35,396 nucleotides of DNA from Schoenoplectus triqueter. Its lineage: Eukaryota > Streptophyta > Magnoliopsida > Poales > Cyperaceae. The notes beneath the pieces are model-generated. The model did no database searches. It was not told the DNA's origin and saw nothing but the letters and a program-made list of their open reading frames with translations. Both the position numbers and the translations under genes were made by a program. Positions 1 through 12,759 of the stretch are shown piece after piece; positions within the stretch are counted from its first letter, which is position 1; each line of letters starts with the position of its first letter. The DNA is taken from NCBI GenBank assembly GCA_964058805.1, contig CAXKVV010001066.1, positions 1 to 35,396 of the forward strand, in the 5' to 3' direction.

Positions 1-3000
1 GCGGTGCCGAGTGCGGCGGGTCCCGTTTTCACGTTTTGCGCTCCCGGACTCGTTTTCGGCGGTGCAGAGTTCGTCGGGTCCCGTTTTCACGTTTTGCGCG
101 CCCGGACTCGTTTTCGGCGGTGCCGAGTGCGTCGGGTCCCGTTTTCACGTTTTGCGCGCCCGGACTCGTTTTCGGCGGTGCCGTGTTCGTCGGGTCCCGT
201 TTTCACGTTTTGCGCGCCCGGACTCGTTTTCGGTGGTGGGGAGTGCGTCGGGTCCCGTTTTCACGTTTTGCGCGCCCGTACTCGTTTTCGGCGGTGCCGA
301 GTGCGTCGGGTCCCGTTTTCACGTTTTGCGCGTCCGGACTCATTTTCGACGGTGCCGAGTGCGTCGGGTTCCGTTTTCACGTTTTACGCGCCCGGACTCG
401 TTTTCGGCGGTGCCCAGTGCTCGAGTCCCGTTGTCACGTTTTACGCTCCCGGACTCGTTTTCGGCGGTGCCGAGTGCGTCGGGTCCCGTTTTCACGTTTT
501 GCGCTCCCGGACTCGTTTTCGGCGGTGCGGAGTGCGTCGGGTCCCGTTTTCACGTTTTGCGCGCACGGACTCGTTTTTAGGCGGTGCCGGGTGCGTCGGG
601 TCCCGTTTTCACGTTTTGTGCCCCCGGACTCGTTTTCGGCGGTGCGAAGTTGTTCGGGTGACGTTTTCACGTTTTGCGCGCCCGGACTCGTTTTCGATGG
701 TGCGGAGTGCGTCGGGTCCCGTTTTCACGTTTTGCGCGCCCGGACTCGTTTTTCGGCGGTGCCGGGTGCGTCGGGTCCTGTTTTCACGTTTTGCGCCCCC
801 GGACACGGTTTCGGCGGTCCCGAGTGCGTCGGGTCCCGTTTTCACGTTTTGCGCGCCCGGATTCGTTTTAAGCGGTGCCGCGTGCGTCGGGTCCCGTTTT
901 CACGTTTTGCGCGCCCGGACTCGTTTTCGGCGGTGCCGCGTCCGTCGGGTCCCGTTTTCACGTTTTGTGCGCCCGGACTCGTTTTCGGCGGTGCCGAGTG
1001 CGTCGGGTCCCGTTTTCATGTTTAGGGCGCCCGGACTCGTTTTCGGCGGTGCCGAGTGCGTCGGATCCCGTTTTCACGTTTTGCGCGCCCGGACTCGTTT
1101 TCGGCGGTGCCGAGTGCGGCGGGTCCCGTTTTCACGTTTTGCGCTCCCGGACTCGTTTTCGGCGGTGCAGAGTTCGTCGGGTCCCGTTTTCACGTTTTGC
1201 GCGCCCGGACTCGTTTTCGGCGGTGCCGAGTGCGTCGGGTCCCGTTTTCACGTTTTGCGCGCCCGGACTCGTTTTCGGCGGTGCCGTGTTCGTCGGGTCC
1301 CGTTTTCACGTTTTGCGCGCCCGGACTCGTTTTCGGTGGTGGGGAGTGCGTCGGGTCCCGTTTTCACGTTTTGCGCGCCCGTACTCGTTTTCGGCGGTGC
1401 CGAGTGCGTCGGGTCCCGTTTTCACGTTTTGCGCGTCCGGACTCATTTTCGACGGTGCCGAGTGCGTCGGGTCCCGTTTTCACGTTTTGCGCGCCCGGAC
1501 TCATTTTCGGCGGTGCCCAGTGCTCGAGTCCCGTTGTCACGTTTTACGCTCCCGGACTCGTTTTCGGCGGTGCCGAGTGCGTCGGGTCCCGTTTTCACGT
1601 TTTGCGCTCCCGGACTCGTTTTCGGCGGTGCGGAGTGCGTCGGGTCCCGTTTTCACGTTTTGCGCGCACGGACTCGTTTTTAGGCAGAGCCGGGTGCGTC
1701 GGGTCCCGTTTTCACGTTTTGTGCCCCCGGACTCGTTTTCGGCGGTGCGAAGTTGTTCGGGTGACGTTTTCACGTTTTGCGCGCCCGGACTCGTTTTCGA
1801 TGGTGCGGAGTGCGTCGGGTCCCGTTTTCACGTTTTGCGCGCCCGGACTCGTTTTTCGGCGGTGCCGGGTGCGTCGGGTCCTGTTTTCACGTTTTGCGCC
1901 CCCGGACACGGTTTCGGCGGTCCCGAGTGCGTCGGGTCCCGTTTTCACGTTTTGCGCGCCCGGATTCGTTTTAAGCGGTGCCGCGTGCGTCGGGTCCCGT
2001 TTTCACGTTTTGCGCGCCCGGACTCGTTTTCGGCGGTGCCGCGTCCGTCGGGTCCCGTTTTCACGTTTTGTGCGCCCGGACTCGTTTTCGGCGGTGCCGA
2101 GTGCGTCGGGTCCCGTTTTCATGTTTAGGGCGCCCGGACTCGTTTTCGGCGGTGCCGAGTGCGTCGGATCCCGTTTTCACGTTTTGCGCGCCCGGACTCG
2201 TTTTCGGCGGTGCCGAGTGCGGCGGGTCCCGTTTTCACGTTTTGCGCTCCCGGACTCGTTTTCGGCGGTGCAGAGTTCGTCGGGTCCCGTTTTCACGTTT
2301 TGCGCGCCCGGACTCGTTTTCGGCGGTGCCGAGTGCGTCGGGTCCCGTTTTCACGTTTTGCGCGCCCGGACTCGTTTTCGGCGGTGCCGTGTTCGTCGGG
2401 TCCCGTTTTCACGTTTTGCGCGCCCGGACTCGTTTTCGGTGGTGGGGAGTGCGTCGGGTCCCGTTTTCACGTTTTGCGCGCCCGTACTCGTTTTCGGCGG
2501 TGCCGAGTGCGTCGGGTCCCGTTTTCACGTTTTGCGCGTCCGGACTCATTTTCGACGGTGCCGAGTGCGTCGGGTTCCGATTTCACGTTTTACGCGCCCG
2601 GACTCGTTTTCGGCGGTGCCCAGTGCTCGAGTCCCGTTGTCACGTTTTACGCTCCCGGACTCGTTTTCGGCGGTGCCGAGTGCGTCGGGTCCCGTTTTCA
2701 CGTTTTGCGCTCCCGGACTCGTTTTCGGCGGTGCGGAGTGCGTCGGGTCCCGTTTTCACGTTTTGCGCGCACGGACTCGTTTTTAGGCGGAGCCGGGTGC
2801 GTCGGGTCCCGTTTTCACGTTTTGTGCCCCCGGACTCGTTTTCGGCGGTGCGAAGTTGTTCGGGTGACGTTTTCACGTTTTGCGCGCCCGGACTCGTTTT
2901 CGATGGTGCGGAGTGCGTCGGGTCCCGTTTTCACGTTTTGCGCGCCCGGACTCGTTTTTCGGCGGTGCCGGGTGCGTCGGGTCCTGTTTTCACGTTTTGC

Positions 3001-3309
3001 GCCCCCGGACACGGTTTCGGCGGTCCCGAGTGCGTCGGGTCCCGTTTTCACGTTTTGCGCGCCCGGATTCGTTTTAAGCGGTGCCGCGTGCGTCGGGTCC
3101 CGTTTTCACGTTTTGCGCGCCCGGACTCGTTTTCGGCGGTGCCGCGTCCGTCGGGTCCCGTTTTCACGTTTTGTGCGCCCGGACTCGTTTTCGGCGGTGC
3201 CGAGTGCGTCGGGTCCCGTTTTCATGTTTAGGGCGCCCGGACTCGTTTTCGGCGGTGCCGAGTGCGTCGGATCCCGTTTTCACGTTTTGCGCGCCCGGAC
3301 TCTTTTTCG
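1..3309 (+). repeat. Three tandem 1103-bp higher-order repeats (19-mers)
   Basis: Units lie at 1-1103, 1104-2206 and 2207-3309. Each starts at a monomer carrying gagtgcggcgggtcc, found at the same phase at 1, 1104, 2207 and 3310. Nineteen monomers give 1102 bp. The extra base is the net of two 5-T runs (cgtttttagg and cgtttttcgg, +1 each) and one short monomer (cagtgctcgagtcccg, -1). Other unit-specific marks are gttcgggtgacg, catgtttagggcg and ggtggtggggag. The copies are nearly identical, with only scattered single-base differences, for example near 1465-1512 and 2580. This implies recent amplification or conversion. Confidence 0.93.
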
Positions 3310-6300
3310 GCGGTGCCGAGTGCGGCGGGTCCCGTTTTCACGTTTTGCGCTCCCGGACTCGTTTTCGGCGGTGCAGAGTTCGTCGGGTCCCGTTTTCACG
3401 TTTTGCGCGCCCGGACTCGTTTTCGGCGGTGCCGAGTGCGTCGGGTCCCGTTTTCACGTTTTGCGCGCCCGGACTCGTTTTCGGCGGTGCCGTGTTCGTC
3501 GGGTCCCGTTTTCACGTTTTGCGCGCCCGGACTCGTTTTCGGTGGTGGGGAGTGCGTCGGGTCCCGTTTTCACGTTTTGCGCGCCCGTACTCGTTTTCGG
3601 CGGTGCCGAGTGCGTCGGGTCCCGTTTTCACGTTTTGCGCGTCCGGACTCATTTTCGACGGTGCCGAGTGCGTCGGGTTCCGTTTTCACGTTTTACGCGC
3701 CCGGACTCGTTTTCGGCGGTGCCCAGTGCTCGAGTCCCGTTGTCACGTTTTACGCTCCCGGACTCGTTTTCGGCGGTGCCGAGTGCGTCGGGTCCCGTTT
3801 TCACGTTTTGCGCTCCCGGACTCGTTTTCGGCGGTGCGGAGTGCGTCGGGTCCCGTTTTCACGTTTTGCGCGCACGGACTCGTTTTTAGGCGGTGCCGGG
3901 TGCGTCGGGTCCCGTTTTCACGTTTTGTGCCCCCGGACTCGTTTTCGGCGGTGCGAAGTTGTTCGGGTGACGTTTTCACGTTTTGCGCGCCCGGACTCGT
4001 TTTCGACGGTGCGGAGTGTGTCGGGTCCCGTTTTCACGTTTTGCGCGCCCGGACTCATTTTCAGCGGTGCCGGGTGCGTCGGGTCCCGTTTTCAAGTTTT
4101 GCGCTCTCGGACTAGTTTTCGGCGGTCCCGAGGGCGTCGGGTCCCGTTTTCACGTTTTGCGCGCACGGACTCGTTTTCGGCGATGCCGGGTGCGTCGGGT
4201 CCCGTTTTCACGTTTTGTGCCCCCGGACTCGTTTTCGACGGTGCGCAGTTGTTCGGGTCCCATTTTCACGTTTTGCGCTCCCGGACTCGTTTTCGGCGGT
4301 GCGGAGTTCGTCGGGTCCCGTTTTCACGTTTTGCGCTCCCGGACTCGTTTTCGGCGGTGCGGAGTTCGTCGGGTCCCGTTTTCACGTTTTGCGCGCCCGG
4401 ACTCGTTTTCGGCGGTGCCGAGTGCGTCGGGTCCCGTTTTCACGTTTTGCGCGCCCGGACTCGGTTTCGGCGGTGCCGGGTGCGTCGGGTCCCGTTTTCA
4501 CGTTTTGCGCGCCCGGACTCGTTTTCGACGGTGCAGAGTGCGTCGGGTCCCGTTTTCACGTTTTGCGCGCCCGGACTTGTTTTTCGGCGGTGCCGGGTGC
4601 GTCGGGTCCTGTTTTCACGTTTTGCGCCCCCGGACTCGGTTTCGGCGGTCCCGAGTGCGTCGGGTCCCGTTTTCACGTTTTGCGCGCCCGGACTCGTTTT
4701 CGACGGTGCGGAGTGCGTCGGGTCCCGTTTTCATGTTTTGCGAGCCCGGACTCGTTTTTCGGCGGTGCCGGGTGAGTCGGGTCCTGTTTTCACGTTTTGC
4801 GCCCCCGGACTCGGTTTCGGCGGTCCCGAGTGCGTCGGGTCCCGTTTTCACGTTTTGTGCGCCCGGACTCGTTTTCGGCGGTGCGGAGTGCGTCGGGTCC
4901 CGTTTTCACATTTTGCGCGCCCGGACTCGTTTTCGGGGGTGCCGGGTGCGTCGGGTCCCGTTTTCACGTTTTGTGCGCCCGGACTCGTTTTCGGCGGTGC
5001 CGGGTGCGTCGGGTCCCGTTTTCACGTTTTGTGCGCCCGGACTCGTTTTCGGCGGTGCCGAGTGCGTCGGGTCCCGTTTTCACGTTTTGGGCGCCCGGAC
5101 TCGTTTTCGGCGGTGCCGAGTGCGTCGGGTCCCGTTTTCACGTTTTGCGCGCCCGGACTCGTTTTCGGCGGTGCGGAGTGCGTCGGGTCCCGTTTTCACG
5201 TTTTGCGCTCCCGGACACGTTTTCGGCGGTGCCGGGTGCGTCGGGTCCCGTTTTCACGTTTTGGGCGCCCGGACTCGTTTTCGGCGGTGCGGAGTGCGTC
5301 GGGTCCCGTTTTCACGTTTTGCGCGCCCGGACTCGTTTTCGACGGTGCGGAGTGCGTCGGGTCCCGTTTTCACGTTTTGCGCGCCCGGACTCGTTTTCGG
5401 CGGTGCCGGGTGCGTCGGGTCCCGTTTTCAAGTTCCGCGCTCTCGGACTAGTTTTCGGCGGTCCCGAGGGCGTCGGGTCCCGTTTTCACGTTTTGCGCGC
5501 ACGGACTCGTTTTCGGCGATGCCGGGTGCGTCGGGTCCCGTTTTCACGTTTTGAGCCCCCGGACTCGTTTTCGGCGGTGCGCAGTTGTTCGGGTCCCGTT
5601 TTCACGTTTTGCGCTCCCGGACTCGTTTTCGGCGGTGCGGAGTTTGTCGGGTCCCGTTTTCACGTTTTGCGCGCCCGGAATCGTTTTCGGCGGTGCCGAG
5701 TGCGTCGGGCCCCGTTTTCACGTTTTGCGCGCCCGGACTCGTTTTCGGCGGTGCGGAGTTCGTCGGGTCCCGTTTTCACGTTTTGCGCGCCATGACTCGT
5801 TTTCGGCGGTGCGGAGTGCGTCGGGTCCCGTTTTCACGTTTTGCGCGCCCGGACTCGTTTTCGGTGGTGCCGAGTTCGTCGGGTCCCGTTTTCACGTTTT
5901 GCGTGCCCGGACTCGTTTTCGGTGGTGGGGAGTGCGTCGGGTCCTGTTTTCACATTTTGCGCGCCCGGACTCGGTTTCGGCGGTGCCGGGTGCGTCGGGT
6001 CCTGTTTTCACGTTTTGCGCCCCCGGACTCGGTTTCGGCGGTCCCGAGTGCGTCGGGTCCAGTTTTCACGTTTTGCGCGCCCGGACTCGTTTTCGGCGGT
6101 GCGGAGTGCGTCGGGTCCCGTTTTCACGTTTTGCGCGCCCGGACTCGTTTTCGGCGGTGCCGGATGCGTCGGGTCTCGTTTTCAAGTTTTGCGCTCTCGG
6201 ACTAGTTTTCGGCGGTGCGGAGTGCGTCGGGTCCCGTTTTCACGTTTTGCGCGCCCGAACTCGTTTTTCGGCGGTGCCGGGTGCGTCGGGTCCCGTTTTC

Positions 6301-7663
6301 ACGTTTTGCGCGCCCGGATTCGTTTTCGGCGGTGCCGCGTGCGTCGGGTCCCGTTTTCACGTTTTGCGCGCCCGGACTCGTTTTCGGCGGTGCCGCGTCC
6401 GTCGGGTCCCGTTTTCACGTTTTGTGCGCCCGGACTCGTTTTCGGCGGTGCCGAGTGCGTCGGGTCCCGTTTTCATGTTTAGGGCGCCCGGACTCGTTTT
6501 CGGCGGTGCCGAGTGCGTCGGATCCCGTTTTCACGTTTTGCGCGCCCGGACTCGTTTTCGGCGGTGCCGAGTGCGGCGGGTCCCGTTTTCACGTTTTGCG
6601 CTCCCGGACTCGTTTTCGGCGGTGCAGAGTTCGTCGGGTCCCGTTTTCACGTTTTGCGCGCCCGGACTCGTTTTCGGCGGTGCCGAGTGCGTCGGGTCCC
6701 GTTTTCACGTTTTGCGCGCCCGGACTCGTTTTCGGCGGTGCCGTGTTCGTCGGGTCCCGTTTTCACGTTTTGCGCGCCCGGACTCGTTTTCGGTGGTGGG
6801 GAGTGCGTCGGGTCCCGTTTTCACGTTTTGCGCGCCCGTACTCGTTTTCGGCGGTGCCGAGTGCGTCGGGTCCCGTTTTCACGTTTTGCGCGTCCGGACT
6901 CATTTTCGACGGTGCCGAGTGCGTCGGGTTCCGTTTTCACGTTTTACGCGCCCGGACTCGTTTTCGGCGGTGCCCAGTGCTCGAGTCCCGTTGTCACGTT
7001 TTACGCTCCCGGACTCGTTTTCGGCGGTGCCGAGTGCGTCGGGTCCCGTTTTCACGTTTTGCGCTCCCGGACTCGTTTTCGGCGGTGTGGAGTGCGTCGG
7101 GTCCCGTTTTCACGTTTTGCGCGCACGGACTCGTTTTTAGGCGGTGCCGGGTGCGTCGGGTCCCGTTTTCACGTTTTGTGCCCCCGGACTCGTTTTCGGC
7201 GGTGCGAAGTTGTTCGGGTGACGTTTTCACGTTTTGCGCGCCCGGACTCGTTTTCGATGGTGCGGAGTGCGTCGGGTCCCGTTTTCACGTTTTGCGCGCC
7301 CGGACTCGTTTTTCGGCGGTGCCGGGTGCGTCGGGTCCTGTTTTCACGTTTTGCGCCCCCGGACACGGTTTCGGCGGTCCCGAGTGCGTCGGGTCCCGTT
7401 TTCACGTTTTGCGCGCCCGGATTCGTTTTAAGCGGTGCCGCGTGCGTCGGGTCCCGTTTTCACGTTTTGCGCGCCCGGACTCGTTTTCGGCGGTGCCGCG
7501 TCCGTCGGGTCCCGTTTTCACGTTTTGTGCGCCCGGACTCGTTTTCGGCGGTGCCGAGTGCGTCGGGTCCCGTTTTCATGTTTAGGGCGCCCGGACTCGT
7601 TTTCGGCGGTGCCGAGTGCGTCGGATCCCGTTTTCACGTTTTGCGCGCCCGGACTCTTTTTCG
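3310..7663 (+). repeat. Super-repeat unit 1 (4354 bp)
   Basis: It begins as a 1103-bp HOR, switches to a different monomer order at about 4000, runs through about 2.56 kb of variant monomers, and ends with one complete 1103-bp HOR at 6561-7663. The same order restarts at 7664. Shared private variants link this unit with the next: ggactcttttt (T at 3303 and 7657) and the stretch around 3983-5400 repeated at 8337-9860. About 75 monomers. Confidence 0.88.
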
Positions 7664-10600
7664 GCGGTGCCGAGTGCGGCGGGTCCCGTTTTCACGTTTT
7701 GCGCTCCCGGACTCGTTTTCGGCGGTGCAGAGTTCGTCGGGTCCCGTTTTCACGTTTTGCGCGCCCGGACTCGTTTTCGGCGGTGCCGAGTGCGTCGGGT
7801 CCCGTTTTCACGTTTTGCGCGCCCGGACTCGTTTTCGGCGGTGCCGTGTTCGTCGGGTCCCGTTTTCACGTTTTGCGCGCCCGGACTCGTTTTCGGTGGT
7901 GGGGAGTGCGTCGGGTCCCGTTTTCACGTTTTGCGCGCCCGTACTCGTTTTCGGCGGTGCCGAGTGCGTCGGGTCCCGTTTTCACGTTTTGCGCGTCCGG
8001 ACTCATTTTCGACGGTGCCGAGTGCGTCGGGTTCCGTTTTCACGTTTTACGCGCCCGGACTCGTTTTCGGCGGTGCCCAGTGCTCGAGTCCCGTTGTCAC
8101 GTTTTACGCTCCCGGACTCGTTTTCGGCGGTGCCGAGTGCGTCGGGTCCCGTTTTCACGTTTTGCGCTCCCGGACTCGTTTTCGGCGGTGCGGAGTGCGT
8201 CGGGTCCCGTTTTCACGTTTTGCGCGCACAGACTCGTTTTTAGGCGGTGCCGGGTGCGTCGGGTCCCGTTTTCACGTTTTGTGCCCCCGGACTCGTTTTC
8301 GGCGGTGCGAAGTTGTTCGGGTGACGTTTTCACGTTTTGCGCGCCCGGACTCGTTTTCGACGGTGCGGAGTGTGTCGGGTCCCGTTTTCACGTTTTGCGC
8401 GCCCGGACTCATTTTCAGCGGTGCCGGGTGCGTCGGGTCCCGTTTTCAAGTTTTGCGCTCTCGGACTAGTTTTCGGCGGTCCCGAGGGCGTCGGGTCCCG
8501 TTTTCACGTTTTGCGCGCACGGACTCGTTTTCGGCGATGCCGGGTGCGTCGGGTCCCGTTTTCACGTTTTGTGCCCCCGGACTCGTTTTCGACGGTGCGC
8601 AGTTGTTCGGGTCCCATTTTCACGTTTTGCGCTCCCGGACTCGTTTTCGGCGGTGCGGAGTTCGTCGGGTCCCGTTTTCACGTTTTGCGCTCCCGGACTC
8701 GTTTTCGGCGGTGCGGAGTTCGTCGGGTCCCGTTTTCACGTTTTGCGCGCCCGGACTCGTTTTCGGCGGTGCCGAGTGCGTCGGGTCCCGTTTTCACGTT
8801 TTGCGCGCCCGGACTCGGTTTCGGCGGTGCCGGGTGCGTCGGGTCCCGTTTTCACGTTTTGCGCGCCCGGACTCGTTTTCGACGGTGCAGAGTGCGTCGG
8901 GTCCCGTTTTCACGTTTTGCGCGCCCGGACTTGTTTTTCGGCGGTGCCGGGTGCGTCGGGTCCTGTTTTCACGTTTTGCGCCCCCGGACTCGGTTTCGGC
9001 GGTCCCGAGTGCGTCGGGTCCCGTTTTCACGTTTTGCGCGCCCGGACTCGTTTTCGACGGTGCGGAGTGCGTCGGGTCCCGTTTTCATGTTTTGCGAGCC
9101 CGGACTCGTTTTTCGGCGGTGCCGGGTGAGTCGGGTCCTGTTTTCACGTTTTGCGCCCCCGGACTCGGTTTCGGCGGTCCCGAGTGCGTCGGGTCCCGTT
9201 TTCACGTTTTGTGCGCCCGGACTCGTTTTCGGCGGTGCGGAGTGCGTCGGGTCCCGTTTTCACATTTTGCGCGCCCGGACTCGTTTTCGGGGGTGCCGGG
9301 TGCGTCGGGTCCCGTTTTCACGTTTTGTGCGCCCGGACTCGTTTTCGGCGGTGCCGGGTGCGTCGGGTCCCGTTTTCACGTTTTGTGCGCCCGGACTCGT
9401 TTTCGGCGGTGCCGAGTGCGTCGGGTCCCGTTTTCACGTTTTGGGCGCCCGGACTCGTTTTCGGCGGTGCCGAGTGCGTCGGGTCCCGTTTTCACGTTTT
9501 GCGCGCCCGGACTCGTTTTCGGCGGTGCGGAGTGCGTCGGGTCCCGTTTTCACGTTTTGCGCGCCCGGACACGTTTTCGGCGGTGCCGGGTGCGTCGGGT
9601 CCCGTTTTCACGTTTTGGGCGCCCGGACTCGTTTTCGGCGGTGCGGAGTGCGTCGGGTCCCGTTTTCACGTTTTGCGCGCCCGGACTCGTTTTCGACGGT
9701 GCGGAGTGCGTCGGGCCCCGTTTTCACGTTTTGCGCGCCCGGACTCGTTTTCGACGGTGCGGAGTGCGTCGGGTCCCGTTTTCACGTTTTGCGCGCCCGG
9801 ACTCGTTTTCGGCGGTGCCGGGTGCGTCGGGTCCCGTTTTCAAGTTCCGCGCTCTCGGACTAGTTTTCGGCGGTCCCGAGGGCGTCGGGTCCCGTTTTCA
9901 CGTTTTGCGCGCACTGACTCGTTTTCGGCGATGCCGGGTGCGTCGGGTCCCGTTTTCACGTTTTGAGCCCCCGGACTCGTTTTCGGCGGTGCGCAGTTGT
10001 TCGGGTCCCGTTTTCACGTTTTGCGCTCCCGGACTCGTTTTCGGCGGTGCGGAGTTTGTCGGGTCCCGTTTTCACGTTTTGCGCGCCCGGAATCGTTTTC
10101 GGCGGTGCCGAGTGCGTCGGGTCCCGTTTTCACGTTTTGCGCGCCCGGACTCGTTTTCGGCGGTGCGGAGTTCGTCGGGTCCCGTTTTCACGTTTTGCGC
10201 GCCATGACTCGTTTTCGGCGGTGCGGAGTGCGTCGGGTCCCGTTTTCACGTTTTGCGCGCCCGGACTCGTTTTCGGTGGTGCCGAGTTTGTCGGGTCCCG
10301 TTTTCACGTTTTGCGTGCCCGGACTCGTTTTCGGTGGTGGGGTGTGCGTCGGGTCCTGTTTTCACATTTTGCGCGCCCGGACTCGGTTTCGGCGGTGCCG
10401 GGTGCGTCGGGTCCTGTTTTCACGTTTTGCGCCCCCGGACTCGGTTTCGGCGGTCCCGAGTGCGTCGGGTCCAGTTTTCACGTTTTGCGCGCCCGGACTC
10501 GTTTTCGGCGGTGCGGATTGCGTCGGGTCCCGTTTTCACGTTTTGCGCGCCCGGACTCGTTTTCGGCGGTGCCGGATGCGTCGGGTCTCGTTTTCAAGTT

Positions 10601-12075
10601 TTGCGCTCTCGGACTAGTTTTCGGCGGTGCGGAGTGCGTCGGGTCCCGTTTTCACGTTTTGCGCGCCCGAACTCGTTTTTCGGCGGTGCCGGGTGCGTCG
10701 GGTCCCGTTTTCACGTTTTGCGCGCCCGGATTCGTTTTCGGCGGTGCCGCGTGCGTCGGGTCCCGTTTTCACGTTTTGCGCGCCCGGACTCGTTTTCGGC
10801 GGTGCCGCGTCCGTCGGGTCCCGTTTTCACGTTTTGTGCGCCCGGACTCGTTTTCGGCGGTGCCGAGTGCGTCGGGTCCCGTTTTCATGTTTAGGGCGCC
10901 CGGACTCGTTTTCGGCGGTGCCGAGTGCGTCGGATCCCGTTTTCACGTTTTGCGCGCCCGGACTCGTTTTCGGCGGTGCCGAGTGCGGCGGGTCCCGTTT
11001 TCACGTTTTGCGCTCCCGGACTCGTTTTCGGCGGTGCAGAGTTCGTCGGGTCCCGTTTTCACGTTTTGCGCGCCCGGACTCGTTTTCGGCGGTGCCGAGT
11101 GCGTCGGGTCCCGTTTTCACGTTTTGCGCGCCCGGACTCGTTTTCGGCGGTGCCGTGTTCGTCGGGTCCCGTTTTCACGTTTTGCGCGCCCGGACTCGTT
11201 TTCGGTGGTGGGGAGTGCGTCGGGTCCCGTTTTCACGTTTTGCGCGCCCGTACTCGTTTTCGGCGGTGCCGAGTGCGTCGGGTCCCGTTTTCACGTTTTG
11301 CGCGTCCGGACTCATTTTCGACGGTGCCGAGTGCGTCGGGTTCCGTTTTCACGTTTTACGCGCCCGGACTCGTTTTCGGCGGTGCCCAGTGCTCGAGTCC
11401 CGTTGTCACGTTTTACGCTCCCGGACTCGTTTTCGGCGGTGCCGAGTGCGTCGGGTCCCGTTTTCACGTTTTGCGCTCCCGGACTCGTTTTCGGCGGTGC
11501 GGAGTGCGTCGGGTCCCGTTTTCACGTTTTGCGCGCACGGACTCGTTTTTAGGCGGTGCCGGGTGCGTCGGGTCCCGTTTTCACGTTTTGTGCCCCCGGA
11601 CTCGTTTTCGGCGGTGCGAAGTTGTTCGGGTGACGTTTTCACGTTTTGCGCGCCCGGACTCGTTTTCGATGGTGCGGAGTGCGTCGGGTCCCGTTTTCAC
11701 GTTTTGCGCGCCCGGACTCGTTTTTCGGCGGTGCCGGGTGCGTCGGGTCCTGTTTTCACGTTTTGCGCCCCCGGACACGGTTTCGGCGGTCCCGAGTGCG
11801 TCGGGTCCCGTTTTCACGTTTTGCGCGCCCGGATTCGTTTTAAGCGGTGCCGCGTGCGTCGGGTCCCGTTTTCACGTTTTGCGCGCCCGGACTCGTTTTC
11901 GGCGGTGCCGCGTCCGTCGGGTCCCGTTTTCACGTTTTGTGCGCCCGGACTCGTTTTCGGCGGTGCCGAGTGCGTCGGGTCCCGTTTTCATGTTTAGGGC
12001 GCCCGGACTCGTTTTCGGCGGTGCCGAGTGCGTCGGATCCCGTTTTCACGTTTTGCGCGCCCGGACTCGTTTTCG
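7664..12075 (+). repeat. Super-repeat unit 2 (4412 bp)
   Basis: Same architecture as the preceding 4354-bp unit: partial HOR, variant block, then a complete 1103-bp HOR at 10973-12075. It is exactly 58 bp longer. The extra monomer lies in about 9681-9797, where a monomer with ttttcgacggtgcggagtgc occurs twice in a row but only once at the matching place (about 5335-5392). A third unit begins at 12076, with the same HOR phase and the same switch at about 12760, but then departs from the pattern. Confidence 0.88.
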
Positions 12076-12759
12076 GCGGTGCCGAGTGCGGCGGGTCCCG
12101 TTTTCACGTTTTGCGCTCCCGGACTCGTTTTCGGCGGTGCAGAGTTCGTCGGGTCCCGTTTTCACGTTTTGCGCGCCCGGACTCGTTTTCGGCGGTGCCG
12201 AGTGCGTCGGGTCCCGTTTTCACGTTTTGCGCGCCCGGACTCGTTTTCGGCGGTGCCGTGTTCGTCGGGTCCCGTTTTCACGTTTTGCGCGCCCGGACTC
12301 GTTTTCGGTGGTGGGGAGTGCGTCGGGTCCCGTTTTCACGTTTTGCGCGCCCGTACTCGTTTTCGGCGGTGCCGAGTGCGTCGGGTCCCGTTTTCACGTT
12401 TTGCGCGTCCGGACTCATTTTCGACGGTGCCGAGTGCGTCGGGTTCCGTTTTCACGTTTTACGCGCCCGGACTCGTTTTCGGCGGTGCCCAGTGCTCGAG
12501 TCCCGTTGTCACGTTTTACGCTCCCGGACTCGTTTTCGGCGGTGCCGAGTGCGTCGGGTCCCGTTTTCACGTTTTGCGCTCCCGGACTCGTTTTCGGCGG
12601 TGCGGAGTGCGTCGGGTCCCGTTTTCACGTTTTGCGCGCACGAACTCGTTTTTAGGCGGTGCCGGGTGCGTCGGGTCCCGTTTTCACGTTTTGTGCCCCC
12701 GGACTCGTTTTCGGCGGTGCGAAGTTGTTCGGGTGACGTTTTCACGTTTTGCGCGCCCG

